From Yoonia maritima (GTDB taxonomy: Bacteria; Pseudomonadota; Alphaproteobacteria; Rhodobacterales; Rhodobacteraceae), in assembly GCF_003003285.1 (NCBI RefSeq), contig NZ_PVTP01000007.1:124001-188000 (forward strand): DNA of 64,000 nucleotides, read 5' to 3'. Shown here piece after piece: positions 26,748 through 36,126 of the stretch. The stretch's first letter is position 1. Every line of letters starts with the position of its first letter. A model generated the notes under the pieces. It saw only the letters and a list, made by a program, of their open reading frames with translations. It made no database searches and was not told where the DNA came from. The position numbers were made by a program, and so were the translations under genes.

Positions 26748-26792
26748 CCCCCCATTTCGTGATCAGCCGAAGCGTGACCCGCAAATGGGGGG
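26748..26792 (-). promoter_or_regulatory. leader hairpin that would sequester the CoA-transferase Shine-Dalgarno
   Basis: On the minus strand CCCCCCATTT (26792-26783) and AAATGGGGGG (26757-26748) form a 10-bp perfect stem around a 25-base loop. The G-run is the only good ribosome binding site for subunit A, nine bases from its ATG. If folded, the stem blocks initiation; if transcription comes from topA, the same hairpin could also serve as a barrier. There is no T tract, so it is not a standard terminator. Confidence 0.55.
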
Positions 26793-26824
26793 AAGTCAAT
26801 GGAATTGCTGCGCTGCGGCAACCG

Positions 26825-29449
26825 CTACTTCTTAGCAGCAGGTTTCTTTTTTGCCGCAGGCTTTTTGGCGGCGGTCTTTTTCGCAGCTGCTTTCTTTGCA
26901 GGGGCCTTTTTCTTGGCCGCTGGTTTCTTCTTGCCGGATTTTGCAGCGCGTTCATCGATCAGGTGCACCGCTTGTGCAAGGGTCAGATCAGCAGGCGCGA
27001 TTTCTTCTGGAATAGTCGCGTTGATCTTTTCCCACTTCACATAGGGGCCGTATTTACCGTCATAGATATTGACCGGGCCACCAGCCTCTGGGTGTTCGCC
27101 CAGTTCGTGGATCGGTACAGCGGCTTTGCCACGGCTGCCACGGCTCGCAACTTTTTCGGCCAGCAGCTGCACAGCATGGTTCATACCCACGGTCCAAACA
27201 TCCTCGATGCTTTCGAGGTTTGCGTTTGTGCCACCTTTGAAAGATGTGCTTTCGGCGTGCTTAAGGTAAGGTCCATAACGCCCCAAGTTTGCCCAAACGT
27301 TAACCCCATCTTCTGGGTGTGTGCCAATCAGACGAGGTAGTTCGAGCAAGCGCAACGCTTCTTCAAGTCCGATTTCTTCGGGGTTCCAGCCTTCTGGCAC
27401 ACCTTGGCGCGGCGGCTTTTTATTGTCTTCGGTTACTTCACCGCGTTGCACGTAGGGGCCAAAGCGGCCTTTGAACACGCGAATTGGATCGCCAGCGTCT
27501 TCGCCCAGCAATTTGCCTTCGGGTGGAATTGCAGATGCTTCTGCCTCTGGATTTGGTGGGCCGAATGGGCGGGTGTAACGGCATTCTGGGTAGTTCGAGC
27601 AACCGATGAAGGCCCCGCCGGAACGCGCAGTGCGCATCGACAGGCGGCCAGCACCACAGTTCGGACACAGGCGCGGATCGCTGCCGTCTTCGGTTGGCGG
27701 GAACAAATGCGGTTCAAGCACCTCGTTGATTTTCTCAAGTACCTCGGTGATCCGCAGGTCGGCCGTTTCGGCAATTGCAGCCGAGAAATCACGCCAGAAC
27801 CGTTCCAGCACTTTCTTATAGTCGGCATCGCCTGCGCTGACTTCGTCCAACTGGTTTTCCAGATCGGCGGTAAAATCATAGCCGATGTATTTGCGGAAAT
27901 AGTTCGACAGGAACGCAGTAACCAAACGGCCCTTATCTTGCGGGATCAGGCGGTTCTTTTCTTTCTCAACATAGCCGCGATCCTGAATTGTGGTCACGAT
28001 TGATGCGTATGTTGATGGGCGGCCGATGCCCAGCTCTTCCATCCGCTTGACAAGTGTGGCTTCGGTGTAGCGGGGCGGCGGCTGCGTAAAGTGCTGTTCG
28101 GGTGTGACCGATTTCTTATCTGCCTTCTCGCCTTCGGTCAGTTGTGGCAGGCGTTTATCATCGTCATCAACAACTGCGTCATCTTTGCCTTCTTCATAAA
28201 TCGCGATAAAGCCGTCAAACACCATGACCTGCCCATTGGCGCGCATGATAACCTGTTCGTCTGCGCTGGCGATATCGACGGTAGTGCGTTCAAAACGGGC
28301 GGCAGACATCTGGCTGGCAAGCGTACGCTTGTAAATCAGATCATACAGCTTGCGCTGATCCGCATCTTTGATGTTCGCGTCGTCGGTGGCCAGCATCATA
28401 TCCGTTGGGCGGATACATTCGTGGGCCTCTTGCGCGTTCTTAGCTTTGTTTTTGTAAACACGTGCAGATTCAGGCATGTATTTATCGCCGAACTTGGCTT
28501 TGATCGCATCGCGTGCACCAGTCACGGCCTCTGGGGCCATGTCGATACCATCGGTACGCATATATGTAATTAATCCAGCTTCGTACAAACGCTGCGCGAC
28601 GCTCATGGTTTGGCGTGCGCCCATGCCGAACTTGCGGCTGGCTTCTTGCTGAAGCGTTGACGTCATGAACGGTGGTGACGGGTTACGCGTACCCGGCTTG
28701 GCCTCGACTGATTTGATCGTCAGATCACGCGAATTGATCGCCTGCACAGCCATTTCGGCCTGTGTTTCGTTGCCAAGGTCAAACTTATCTAGCTTTTTGC
28801 CAGCAAGCGTCGTCAGGCGAGCCTCAAACGTTTGGCCGCGTGGTGACGTCAGCAGTGCCTTAACGGTCCAGTATTCTTGGTTCCGGAACGCTTCGATTTC
28901 CATTTCGCGTTCGCAAATCAGTCGCAAAGTTACTGATTGCACGCGGCCAGCGGATTTCGCGCCGGGCAATTTGCGCCACAAAACGGGCGAAAGGTTAAAG
29001 CCAACCAAATAATCCAATGCGCGGCGGGCAAGATATGCCTCGACCAGTGGCGCGTCGACTTGGCGCGGGTTTTTCATCGCCTCAAGAATCGCATTTTTAG
29101 TAATCGCGTTAAACACAACCCGGCTGACGGGGGTGTCTTTCTTGATCGCCTTACGTGACGTTAAAGCCTCTGTCAGGTGCCAGCTAATCGCTTCTCCTTC
29201 GCGGTCGGGGTCGGTCGCGAGGATCAGTTCGTTGTCGTTTTTCAACGCGTCTACGATGGCTTTGATGTGTTTTTTGCTATCGCTGGCGATTTCCCATTTC
29301 ATGTCGAAATCTTCATCGGGCAGGACCGATCCGTCCTTCGGGGGAAGGTCGCGCACGTGGCCATAAGACGCTAAAACTGTATAATCCTTACCAAGATAGC
29401 CTTCGATTTTCTTGGCTTTGGCTGGCGACTCGACAACGACAACTGGCAT
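26825..29449 (-). CDS. topA: DNA topoisomerase I
   Basis: An 874-residue type IA topoisomerase that relaxes negative supercoils. The start is the ATG giving MPVVVVESPAKAKKI, preceded by AAAGGA. The Toprim domain (about 1-115) with DPDREGEAI, the active-site region GLITYMRTDG (catalytic Tyr), and a zinc ribbon (CPNCG...CSNYPECRY, about 580-615) are all visible. Two topo C-repeat units containing FGPY/YGPYLK precede a lysine/alanine-rich tail (last 45 residues), common in alphaproteobacteria and likely to bind DNA. dprA lies just upstream on the same strand. Confidence 0.95.
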   Translation of the reverse strand: MPVVVVESPAKAKKIEGYLGKDYTVLASYGHVRDLPPKDGSVLPDEDFDMKWEIASDSKKHIKAIVDALKNDNELILATDPDREGEAISWHLTEALTSRKAIKKDTPVSRVVFNAITKNAILEAMKNPRQVDAPLVEAYLARRALDYLVGFNLSPVLWRKLPGAKSAGRVQSVTLRLICEREMEIEAFRNQEYWTVKALLTSPRGQTFEARLTTLAGKKLDKFDLGNETQAEMAVQAINSRDLTIKSVEAKPGTRNPSPPFMTSTLQQEASRKFGMGARQTMSVAQRLYEAGLITYMRTDGIDMAPEAVTGARDAIKAKFGDKYMPESARVYKNKAKNAQEAHECIRPTDMMLATDDANIKDADQRKLYDLIYKRTLASQMSAARFERTTVDIASADEQVIMRANGQVMVFDGFIAIYEEGKDDAVVDDDDKRLPQLTEGEKADKKSVTPEQHFTQPPPRYTEATLVKRMEELGIGRPSTYASIVTTIQDRGYVEKEKNRLIPQDKGRLVTAFLSNYFRKYIGYDFTADLENQLDEVSAGDADYKKVLERFWRDFSAAIAETADLRITEVLEKINEVLEPHLFPPTEDGSDPRLCPNCGAGRLSMRTARSGGAFIGCSNYPECRYTRPFGPPNPEAEASAIPPEGKLLGEDAGDPIRVFKGRFGPYVQRGEVTEDNKKPPRQGVPEGWNPEEIGLEEALRLLELPRLIGTHPEDGVNVWANLGRYGPYLKHAESTSFKGGTNANLESIEDVWTVGMNHAVQLLAEKVASRGSRGKAAVPIHELGEHPEAGGPVNIYDGKYGPYVKWEKINATIPEEIAPADLTLAQAVHLIDERAAKSGKKKPAAKKKAPAKKAAAKKTAAKKPAAKKKPAAKK

Positions 29450-29584
29450 GAGAATCCTTTGAACGGATGGTGTGCGATATAGTGGCGCAAGATGTGGGGT
29501 CTCGCATAGGATTGTCAATGCGCCCTTTATGCAGGTCCGATTCCTGCCCGGATTTAGCCGATCCCTGATCAGGCAGTTCCACCG

Positions 29585-30721
29585 TCAATTCGTTACAGTA
29601 GCCCATAGTCCACCGGGTTGGCGTGCGATCCGCCCTTCAAGTTCAAGATCGACAAGCACAGGGGCGACCTTGGCTGCCGGTTCAGCAACATCGCGTACCA
29701 GCTGATCCTCGGCGATGGGGGCAGGGCCAAGGCGCGACAGGATTTCATCGTGAAGTGCTGCCGTCTGCCGCAATGGTCGTTTGGCTGGCGCAGGTGGAGC
29801 AAGTGACAGTTCTGGAATATCAGTGACGACAGGCGAGATTGCTTCGATTACATCGGCCGCATTGCGTACCAATGTTGCCCCGTCGCGCAGCAGTATGTTG
29901 CAGCCAGCCGCGCGTGCGTCAAACGGATGGCCGGGCACCGCGAATACATCGCGTGCTTGATCAAGCGCGTTGCGGGCGGTGATCAGGCTACCCGATTTCG
30001 CCGCGGCCTCGACCACGATGACCGCCTGCGCCATGCCGGATATGATCCGATTGCGTGCAGGAAAATGCCGCGCCTGCGGTTGCATGCCCATCGGCATCTC
30101 AGAAATGCGCAAGCCCTTTTTCGCGATGTCATGCGCAAGCTGGGTGTTTTCAACAGGGTATATCGTATCTACGCCGCCCGCTTGCACCGCAATTGTACCA
30201 CCCGGAAGGGCCGCAATATGGGCGGCTGTGTCGATGCCACGCGCAAGACCGGATACGATAACGAATCCCTCTTCGGTTAGTTCGGCGGCTAATTTTTTTG
30301 CCATCCGCGTGCCAAGCGAAGAAGCATTCCGTGCACCGACCAGCGCGATCATCGGGCGCGATAACAGTTCGAGATTGCCAAGCGCCCAGATCATCGGCGG
30401 GGCATCAGCGATGTTGTGTAGGTGCGCAGGATATTGAGGGTCGGCGTCTGATATCAGGCGCGCGCCCGCTGCGCGGCCTGCATTTAGCTCTGCTTGGACG
30501 ACGCCGATCGGGCATGTTTCATACCCTTTTACACCAGCTTCACGGGCGATCAGCGGTAATGCGTCTAGCGCCTTTTCCGGGCTGCCGTGTTCTGCCAGCA
30601 GTCGCCGATAGGTCGCGATCCCGACCCGGCGCGAACGCAATAGGCGAAGCCGATTGACCCGATCCTCTTCCGTGGTGGGTAGGAGTGGGGGGTGATTGGA
30701 AGAATTGCGTGTTCCGGTCAT
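29585..30721 (-). CDS. dprA: DNA-processing protein DprA (Smf)
   Basis: A 378-residue protein that loads RecA on incoming single-stranded DNA during natural transformation. An N-terminal helix-hairpin/SAM-like region (about 20-85) is followed by the Rossmann-like DprA domain, with GARNASSLGTRMAKKLA, SGLARGIDTAAHIAAL and FPARNRIISGMA, and a C-terminal winged-helix-like (DML1) domain (about 310-375). It is 135 bases upstream of topA, the usual dprA-topA order. Presence of DprA alone does not prove competence. Assignment is firm. Confidence 0.93.
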   Translation of the reverse strand: MTGTRNSSNHPPLLPTTEEDRVNRLRLLRSRRVGIATYRRLLAEHGSPEKALDALPLIAREAGVKGYETCPIGVVQAELNAGRAAGARLISDADPQYPAHLHNIADAPPMIWALGNLELLSRPMIALVGARNASSLGTRMAKKLAAELTEEGFVIVSGLARGIDTAAHIAALPGGTIAVQAGGVDTIYPVENTQLAHDIAKKGLRISEMPMGMQPQARHFPARNRIISGMAQAVIVVEAAAKSGSLITARNALDQARDVFAVPGHPFDARAAGCNILLRDGATLVRNAADVIEAISPVVTDIPELSLAPPAPAKRPLRQTAALHDEILSRLGPAPIAEDQLVRDVAEPAAKVAPVLVDLELEGRIARQPGGLWATVTN

Positions 30722-30978
30722 CCTAATGCTCCGCCTATTGCGAGACCAAGTTTAAGGTTACTCGGTTAACGAGGTGTGAATCGTTTGGTCGAATTGCGTG
30801 CAGCGCATGTTGTGATTTTAAGTGACTGATATTACTATTTAAGTTTGTGTCACACTGTGTGCAGCACCTGTGCACACCGCGTATGCACATCTGTACTGCT
30901 GCCGTCGCTTTCAACTTTTGTCGAATCGGAGCCCTTAGTCGCGGCCCTGCCAGCAATGCATACTGGCAAGCGGTGAAC

Positions 30979-32400
30979 TTAGGAGGCCGCGCCACCAATC
31001 GTCAGCCCACCAATCATCAGGCTTGGCTGACCGACGCCAACGGGCACCCATTGTCCGGCCTTGCCGCAGTTGCCGATGCCTGGGTCAAGTTGCATATCAT
31101 TGCCGATCCCGCGAATCTGTTTCAGTGCGGTTGCGCCGTCCCCGATAAGGGTCGCGCCTTTTACTGGGGCACCAACCACACCGTTTTTTACGCGGTAGGC
31201 TTCGGTACAGGAAAATACGAATTTGCCGTTGGTGATATCGACCTGACCACCGCCGAACCCGACTGCATAAATGCCGTCCTTTAGGTCAGCGACAAGGCTT
31301 TCAGGGCTAGCATCGCCTGACAACATATAAGTGTTCGTCATACGAGGCATTGGTGCGTGGGCATAGCTTTCGCGGCGTCCGTTACCCGTGGGTGCGACGC
31401 CCATCAGCCGGGCATTTTGGCGGTCTTGCATATAGCCCACCAGAACGCCGTCTTCGATAAGGGTGTTCTTGGCGCTGGGCGTGCCTTCGTCGTCGACGGT
31501 GATCGAACCGCGACGGTCGGGAATTGTGCCATCATCTAGAACGGTTACGCCTTTGGCTGCAATTTGTTGACCCATAAGCCCCGCAAATGCCGATGACCCT
31601 TTACGGTTAAAGTCACCTTCAAGCCCATGGCCAATCGCCTCGTGCAGGAGGATACCGGGCCAGCCCGGTCCAAGGACGACATCCATAACGCCTGCCGGTG
31701 CTGGCTCTGCATCAAGGTTCACAATTGCGATGCGCAATGCCTCTTTTACAACGGGTTCCCAGTGATCGCGCCCAATCAGGCCAATCAGTCCAGCGCGGCC
31801 ACCGCCGCCCATGGATCCGCTTTCGCGTTTGCCGTTTTCTTCGATGATTACGCTGATATTCAGGCGTGACATCGGGCGGGTATCGGTGACCAATGTGCCT
31901 TCGGGGCGCAGGATCATGACCTCTTGGTGAGAAGCAGCAAGCGTTGCGGACACTTGGACAACGCGCGGATCAAGCGCGCGGGCATAGGCGTCGATTTCGC
32001 GTAGCACGTCGATTTTCGCGGGGAATGTCGCCTGAAGCATTGGATCTGCATCAGAATAAAGTTTGCGATTGGTGCCGACAGGGGGCGGGGCCATGGTGCC
32101 GCCGCCGTCACTTACCGCGAGCCGCGCCGTTGAAACTGCACGCCGTAACGCATGTTCGTCGATTGTGGTTGAATGGGCGTAACCAGCCGTTTCACCGCGA
32201 ACAGCGCGTAGACCGAACCCTTCGGATGCATCGAAACTGGCTGTCTTTACGCAGCCATCGTCAAACGAAAGCACCTCTGATTTGCGGCGCTCCAAAAAGA
32301 GTTCGCCATCGTCGGCGCCTTGGGTTGCTTCGCGCAGCAAAGACAGTGCGCTATCGCGATCAAGGTTCGTTTCAAAGGGACGGAAGGGGTCAGCTGACAT
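30979..32400 (-). CDS. tldD: metalloprotease TldD
   Basis: A 473-residue TldD/PmbA-family zinc protease. The metal-binding motif HEAIGH in LLHEAIGHGLEGDFNRKGSS is intact, with conserved downstream segments (MTNTYML, CTEAYRVKNG). TldD works with TldE (PmbA) in degrading peptides and maturing modified peptides such as microcin B17; no tldE is in this window. It is divergent from ctaC across a 169-base region and 257 bases upstream of dprA. Length is typical. Confidence 0.93.
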   Translation of the reverse strand: MSADPFRPFETNLDRDSALSLLREATQGADDGELFLERRKSEVLSFDDGCVKTASFDASEGFGLRAVRGETAGYAHSTTIDEHALRRAVSTARLAVSDGGGTMAPPPVGTNRKLYSDADPMLQATFPAKIDVLREIDAYARALDPRVVQVSATLAASHQEVMILRPEGTLVTDTRPMSRLNISVIIEENGKRESGSMGGGGRAGLIGLIGRDHWEPVVKEALRIAIVNLDAEPAPAGVMDVVLGPGWPGILLHEAIGHGLEGDFNRKGSSAFAGLMGQQIAAKGVTVLDDGTIPDRRGSITVDDEGTPSAKNTLIEDGVLVGYMQDRQNARLMGVAPTGNGRRESYAHAPMPRMTNTYMLSGDASPESLVADLKDGIYAVGFGGGQVDITNGKFVFSCTEAYRVKNGVVGAPVKGATLIGDGATALKQIRGIGNDMQLDPGIGNCGKAGQWVPVGVGQPSLMIGGLTIGGAAS

Positions 32401-32569
32401 TCAAATTTCCTTAGTCATGCGCAATTTATCGACAAAAGCGGCCCTTTGCCGCAACAGCAGTTCTTGAGTTGTTCATCAAGATATGGGACATGAGCGGTCA
32501 GATACAACGGGATTCCTTGCGAAGCCCCGTTCCAGACGCGCCTGAGGCGCAACGATGTTAGGGTAGAAT

Positions 32570-33388
32570 ATGCGACTGAAAACCTTTGCGACCTCACTCT
32601 GGGCCACGACTGGCCTGATTATGGCTGGTGCGTCCGCGACAGCGCAAGAAGTGAATCAGGAACTGGAAATTGTTGGTCACCCGATTAACGGTGCGACTGG
32701 TTTTCAGCCCGCCGCAACAGAATTAGCCCGTGATGCACAGTGGCTGGACGGTATGCTTCTGGTGATCATTACGATTATTACGCTGTTTGTAACCGGCCTG
32801 CTGGCATGGGTTATTATCCGGTATAACCAAAAACGTCAGACGACGCCTGCTGGCTTTACACACCACACCCCGCTTGAGATTGCTTGGACTGTCGTGCCAA
32901 TTGTCATTTTGATTATCATTGGTTCGTTTTCAATGCCTGTTTTGTTCAAACAGCAAACGATCCCTGAAGGCGACATCAACATCAAAGTAACGGGCTACCA
33001 GTGGTACTGGGGCTACGAATATGTTGACGAAGGTGTTGAGTTTGAAAGCTTCCTTTTGGCACGTGATGAACTGGAAGACTTTGGTTACAGCCAAGATGAG
33101 TATCTTTTGGCGACAGATACCGCCGTTGTTGTTCCTGTGAATTCAACAGTGGTTATGCAGTTAACTGGTGCCGATGTTATCCATTCTTGGACGATTCCAG
33201 CATTTGGTGTGAAGCAGGATGCGGTTCCTGGTCGTTTGTCACAGCTTTGGTTCTCGGCCGAACGTGAAGGTATCTTTTTCGGTCAGTGTTCTGAACTGTG
33301 TGGTAAAGACCACGCGTACATGCCGATCACTGTCAAAGTTGTAAGCCAAGAAACTTATGACGCTTGGCTGGCCGAAGCAAAATCCTAA
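32570..33388 (+). CDS. ctaC: cytochrome c oxidase subunit II
   Basis: A 272-residue membrane protein of aa3-type cytochrome c oxidase. A signal peptide (cleavage around residue 24) and two transmembrane helices (about 57-82 and 100-123) precede the periplasmic cupredoxin domain. The binuclear CuA ligands are present: His205 in HSWTIPAFG, then Cys240, Glu242, Cys244, His248 and Met251 in CSELCGKDHAYM. It accepts electrons from cytochrome c. It heads the block with ctaB, ctaG and ctaE; subunit I (ctaD) is not in the window, as is common in this group. Confidence 0.96.
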   Translation: MRLKTFATSLWATTGLIMAGASATAQEVNQELEIVGHPINGATGFQPAATELARDAQWLDGMLLVIITIITLFVTGLLAWVIIRYNQKRQTTPAGFTHHTPLEIAWTVVPIVILIIIGSFSMPVLFKQQTIPEGDINIKVTGYQWYWGYEYVDEGVEFESFLLARDELEDFGYSQDEYLLATDTAVVVPVNSTVVMQLTGADVIHSWTIPAFGVKQDAVPGRLSQLWFSAEREGIFFGQCSELCGKDHAYMPITVKVVSQETYDAWLAEAKS

Positions 33389-33394
33389 GAGCTG

Positions 33395-33418
33395 GGGTGG
33401 ATCAAGATCCACTCTACG
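33395..33418. repeat. short palindromic repeat, copy 2
   Basis: GGGTGGATC-aa-GATCCACTC followed by TACG, six bases after the ctaC stop. It is the same consensus as copy 1 with one mismatch in the arm. Its position between ctaC and ctaB suggests a message-processing or partial-termination role that could make ctaC more abundant than the downstream genes. Confidence 0.7.
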
Positions 33419-33435
33419 CCAGATCAAATTTGTAA

Positions 33436-33452
33436 GGTGGGTTTCAACCCGC
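33436..33452. repeat. short palindromic repeat, copy 3
   Basis: GGTGGGTT-tc-AACCCGCC, preceded by GTAA. It is a diverged member of the same family, 17 bases after copy 2 and 20 bases before the ctaB start. Two copies in one 83-base spacer form tandem hairpins. Confidence 0.6.
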
Positions 33453-33471
33453 CGCTGCGGAAAGGTCCAGC

Positions 33472-34404
33472 ATGAGCGACATCAGCGCGCAAGACAGCAA
33501 TTACGAGGCTAACATGGGCGATTACTTTGCCCTGTTGAAGCCGCGCGTCATGTCGCTGGTTGTCTTCACTGCCTTGGTTGGTCTGCTGGTTGCTCCGCTG
33601 CCAGTTCACCCCTTCATTGGGTTCGTGAGCATCTTATGCATCGCGGTTGGGGCTGGGGCCTCTGGCGCGTTGAATATGTGGTGGGACGCTGACATTGATC
33701 AGTTGATGAAACGGACGGCCACGCGCCCGATCCCTTCGGGCCGGGTAGAGCCGGGCGAAGCGCTGGGCATTGGTTTGGCCCTTTCGGGTTTCGCCGTGAT
33801 CCTGTTGGCGCTTGCGACCAATTTTCTGGCGGCTTTCCTTCTTGCGTTCACCATCTTCTTTTACGCTGTCGTCTATTCGATGTTCCTGAAACGGGCGACG
33901 CCGCAAAACATCGTTATTGGTGGTGCGGCTGGTGCTTTCCCTCCGATGATTGGTTGGGCGGTTGCGACTGGCGGAATCAGCATTGAAAGCATCCTGATGT
34001 TTGCGCTGATCTTCATGTGGACACCCCCGCATTTTTGGGCGCTCGCGCTATTTGTGAAATCCGACTATGGCAATGCTGGTGTGCCGATGCTGACAGAAAC
34101 GCATGGTCGTGACGCTACGCGTCGCCATGTGTTGATCTATACAATTCTACTGGTGCCCGTTGCGCTGGGGCTTGGCATTACGTCAATCGGTGGGCCGATC
34201 TATATGGCTGTCGCTGTTGTCATGAACGCTTGGTTCCTGAAGGGCGCATTTGATATTTACCGCCGCGACGATGCCGCCTGTGAAGCAGATAAGCACAAGG
34301 TCGAGATCGGCGTCTTCAAAGTTTCGCTGTATTATCTCTTCGCTCACTTCTGCGCGCTATTGCTTGAGGCAGCATTGCGTCAATATGGGCTTGGGGGCTG
34401 GTAA
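33472..34404 (+). CDS. ctaB: protoheme IX farnesyltransferase (heme O synthase)
   Basis: A 310-residue UbiA-family prenyltransferase with about eight to nine transmembrane helices. It adds a farnesyl group to heme B to make heme O, needed for heme A of aa3 oxidase. The Asp-rich motif NMWWDADIDQLMKRTATRP (about 65-83) and the second conserved loop after PPHFWALALF are present. It lies between ctaC and the small orf before ctaG; the stop abuts the start of that orf. Assignment is firm. Confidence 0.95.
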   Translation: MSDISAQDSNYEANMGDYFALLKPRVMSLVVFTALVGLLVAPLPVHPFIGFVSILCIAVGAGASGALNMWWDADIDQLMKRTATRPIPSGRVEPGEALGIGLALSGFAVILLALATNFLAAFLLAFTIFFYAVVYSMFLKRATPQNIVIGGAAGAFPPMIGWAVATGGISIESILMFALIFMWTPPHFWALALFVKSDYGNAGVPMLTETHGRDATRRHVLIYTILLVPVALGLGITSIGGPIYMAVAVVMNAWFLKGAFDIYRRDDAACEADKHKVEIGVFKVSLYYLFAHFCALLLEAALRQYGLGGW

Positions 34405-34605
34405 ATGGCGATCAAGGTTGAACATGAAGTCCACGGTCGTCGCAAGAACCGGAACTACGGCGTTTTGATGCTGCTTATCGGATTCGTTGGGATCGTCTTT
34501 GGCTTGACGGTGGTTAAGGTTCTGCAGCTTGGCGATGCGCGCCAGTTCGAAACATTTGACCACGTGGCCCGTCCTCAGATCGTTCCCGAAGAGGGAACCG
34601 AATGA
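34405..34605 (+). CDS. small membrane protein of the cta operon
   Basis: A 66-residue protein with a basic N-terminus (about 9-16, RRKNR) and one transmembrane helix (about 20-42). It starts on the base after the ctaB stop and overlaps ctaG by four bases (ATGA), so it is translated as part of the cta operon. A small orf in this place is a known feature of alphaproteobacterial cta loci (between ctaB and ctaG in Paracoccus) and probably helps oxidase assembly; its biochemical role is not established as far as I know. Confidence 0.82.
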   Translation: MAIKVEHEVHGRRKNRNYGVLMLLIGFVGIVFGLTVVKVLQLGDARQFETFDHVARPQIVPEEGTE

Positions 34606-35216
34606 AGCTGTTTCCGAACCTTCCCGGTCCGCAACGCACTGCGCTTATGACAAGCGCGGTCGTCGTGATGATGGGCGGTTTGGCGTACGCTTCGGTACCG
34701 TTTTACGACTGGTTTTGCCGTGTCACTGGATTTGGTGGAATCACAAATGTTGCCGATGCTGGCAGCGATGTGATTCTTGATCAAACCATCAAGGTTCGCT
34801 TTGATGCGTCACTTGAGCGCGATATGCCTTGGTCTTTTGAACCCGAAGTTCGCGAAATGGAACTGCGGATCGGCGAAACGGGCCTTGCCTATTACGAGGC
34901 GCATAACCCGCTTGATGTGCCAATCGCAGGGCAGGCGGCTTATAACGTGACACCGTACGAAGCCGGTGCATTCTTTGATAAGATTGAATGTTTTTGCTTT
35001 ACCGAACAGGTTTTGCAGCCGGGCGAAACGGTGATGATGCCGGTCAGCTTTTTTGTGGACCCAGCGATCGTTGATGACCGTGAAGGTAAGTATGTTCATA
35101 CGATCACGCTCAGCTATACTTTCTACAAAATCGACCTACCCGAGGAAGAACTGCAAGCTGCGGTGACGTCCTCGACTTTGACAACGGCGCCGCAAGACGC
35201 CATAGAAACGAACTAA
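34602..35216 (+). CDS. ctaG: cytochrome c oxidase assembly protein CtaG (Cox11)
   Basis: A 204-residue membrane-anchored copper chaperone that delivers copper to the CuB site of subunit I. One N-terminal helix (about 13-35) precedes a periplasmic immunoglobulin-like domain. The copper-binding motif is CFCF in [10 protein letters not shown], and the segment [15 protein letters not shown] carries the membrane-proximal Cys. It overlaps the small orf by four bases. Assignment is firm. Confidence 0.95.
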   Translation: MKLFPNLPGPQRTALMTSAVVVMMGGLAYASVPFYDWFCRVTGFGGITNVADAGSDVILDQTIKVRFDASLERDMPWSFEPEVREMELRIGETGLAYYEAHNPLDVPIAGQAAYNVTPYEAGAFFDKIECFCFTEQVLQPGETVMMPVSFFVDPAIVDDREGKYVHTITLSYTFYKIDLPEEELQAAVTSSTLTTAPQDAIETN

Positions 35217-35241
35217 CGACCAGCCGATAGGGACGCACCAC

Positions 35242-36075
35242 ATGGCGCATGCAAAAAATCACGATTATCACATTCTGCCACCTTCGATTTGGCCAATGTT
35301 TGGCGGTATTGGCGCATTTGTCATGCTGTTGGGTGCCGTCGGTTGGATGGCTGGCCCGATGCCAATGTTTTTTGGTACGGTGACTGTTTCGGGCCCATAC
35401 ATGTTCTTGATCGGCCTCGCCGCCGTTCTATACGTCATGTACGCTTGGTGGGCCGAAGTTGTTGCCGAAAGCCGCGTTGGCGATCATACGCCAGTTGTGC
35501 GTATCGGCCTGCGCTACGGTTTCATCATGTTTATCATGTCAGAAGTCATGTTCTTTGCCGCTTGGTTCTGGTCTTTCTTCAAACACGCAATGTACCCGAT
35601 GGGCCCAATGAGCCCAATTCAGGATGGCGTTTGGCCACCTGCCGGGATTGAAACGTTTGACCCTTGGCACCTGCCGCTGATCAACACGTTGATCCTGTTG
35701 TGTTCAGGTGCTGCTGCGACGTGGGCGCACCACGCGCTGGTTCATGAAAACAATCGCCAAGACATGAAGTGGGGCCTGATCCTTGCTGTGGTCTTGGGCG
35801 GTGTGTTTACCGTGTTCCAAATCTATGAATATAGCCACGCTACATTTGGTTTCGGCGGCAACATCTACGGTGCCAACTTCTTTATGGCGACAGGTTTCCA
35901 CGGTGCACACGTATTCATCGGGACAATCTTCTTGCTGATCTGCCTGATCCGTCTGCAAAAGGGTGACTTCACCCCTGAAAAGCACATCGGTTTCGAAGCC
36001 GCTGCATGGTACTGGCACTTCGTTGACGTGGTATGGCTGTTCCTGTTCGCAGCTGTTTACGTGTGGGGCGGCTAA
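35242..36075 (+). CDS. ctaE: cytochrome c oxidase subunit III
   Basis: A 277-residue integral membrane subunit with seven expected helices. Family motifs include [35 protein letters not shown] and the C-terminal [14 protein letters not shown]. It supports proton uptake and stability of the oxidase core. It follows ctaG by 25 bases. A palindromic repeat and a strong terminator follow, so this is probably the end of the main cta transcript. Assignment is firm. Confidence 0.96.
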   Translation: MAHAKNHDYHILPPSIWPMFGGIGAFVMLLGAVGWMAGPMPMFFGTVTVSGPYMFLIGLAAVLYVMYAWWAEVVAESRVGDHTPVVRIGLRYGFIMFIMSEVMFFAAWFWSFFKHAMYPMGPMSPIQDGVWPPAGIETFDPWHLPLINTLILLCSGAAATWAHHALVHENNRQDMKWGLILAVVLGGVFTVFQIYEYSHATFGFGGNIYGANFFMATGFHGAHVFIGTIFLLICLIRLQKGDFTPEKHIGFEAAAWYWHFVDVVWLFLFAAVYVWGG

Positions 36076-36096
36076 GCCGACCAACCCGGTCCGTAG

Positions 36097-36113
36097 GGTG
36101 GGTCTTGCCCACC
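36097..36113. repeat. short palindromic repeat, copy 4
   Basis: GGTGGG-tcttg-CCCACC, preceded by CCGTAG, 21 bases after the ctaE stop. The flanking GTAG and the GGTGGG arm match the family seen at 11.1 and 33.4 kb. Confidence 0.65.
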
Positions 36114-36126
36114 ACCCCTGATACCA

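Noticed and set aside
26720-27340. 206-residue plus-strand frame over the topA 3-prime end
   Set aside because: Cys/Phe/Leu-rich product is the complement of the Lys/Ala-rich TopA tail.
30847-31284. 145-residue plus-strand frame upstream of and overlapping tldD
   Set aside because: Most of it is antisense to the conserved TldD C-terminus; the upstream part has no ribosome binding site.
32462-32481. FNR-type site (TTGA...TCAA) between tldD and ctaC
   Set aside because: The spacing of the half-sites (TTGAG-N6-ATCAA) is two bases too long for an FNR box.
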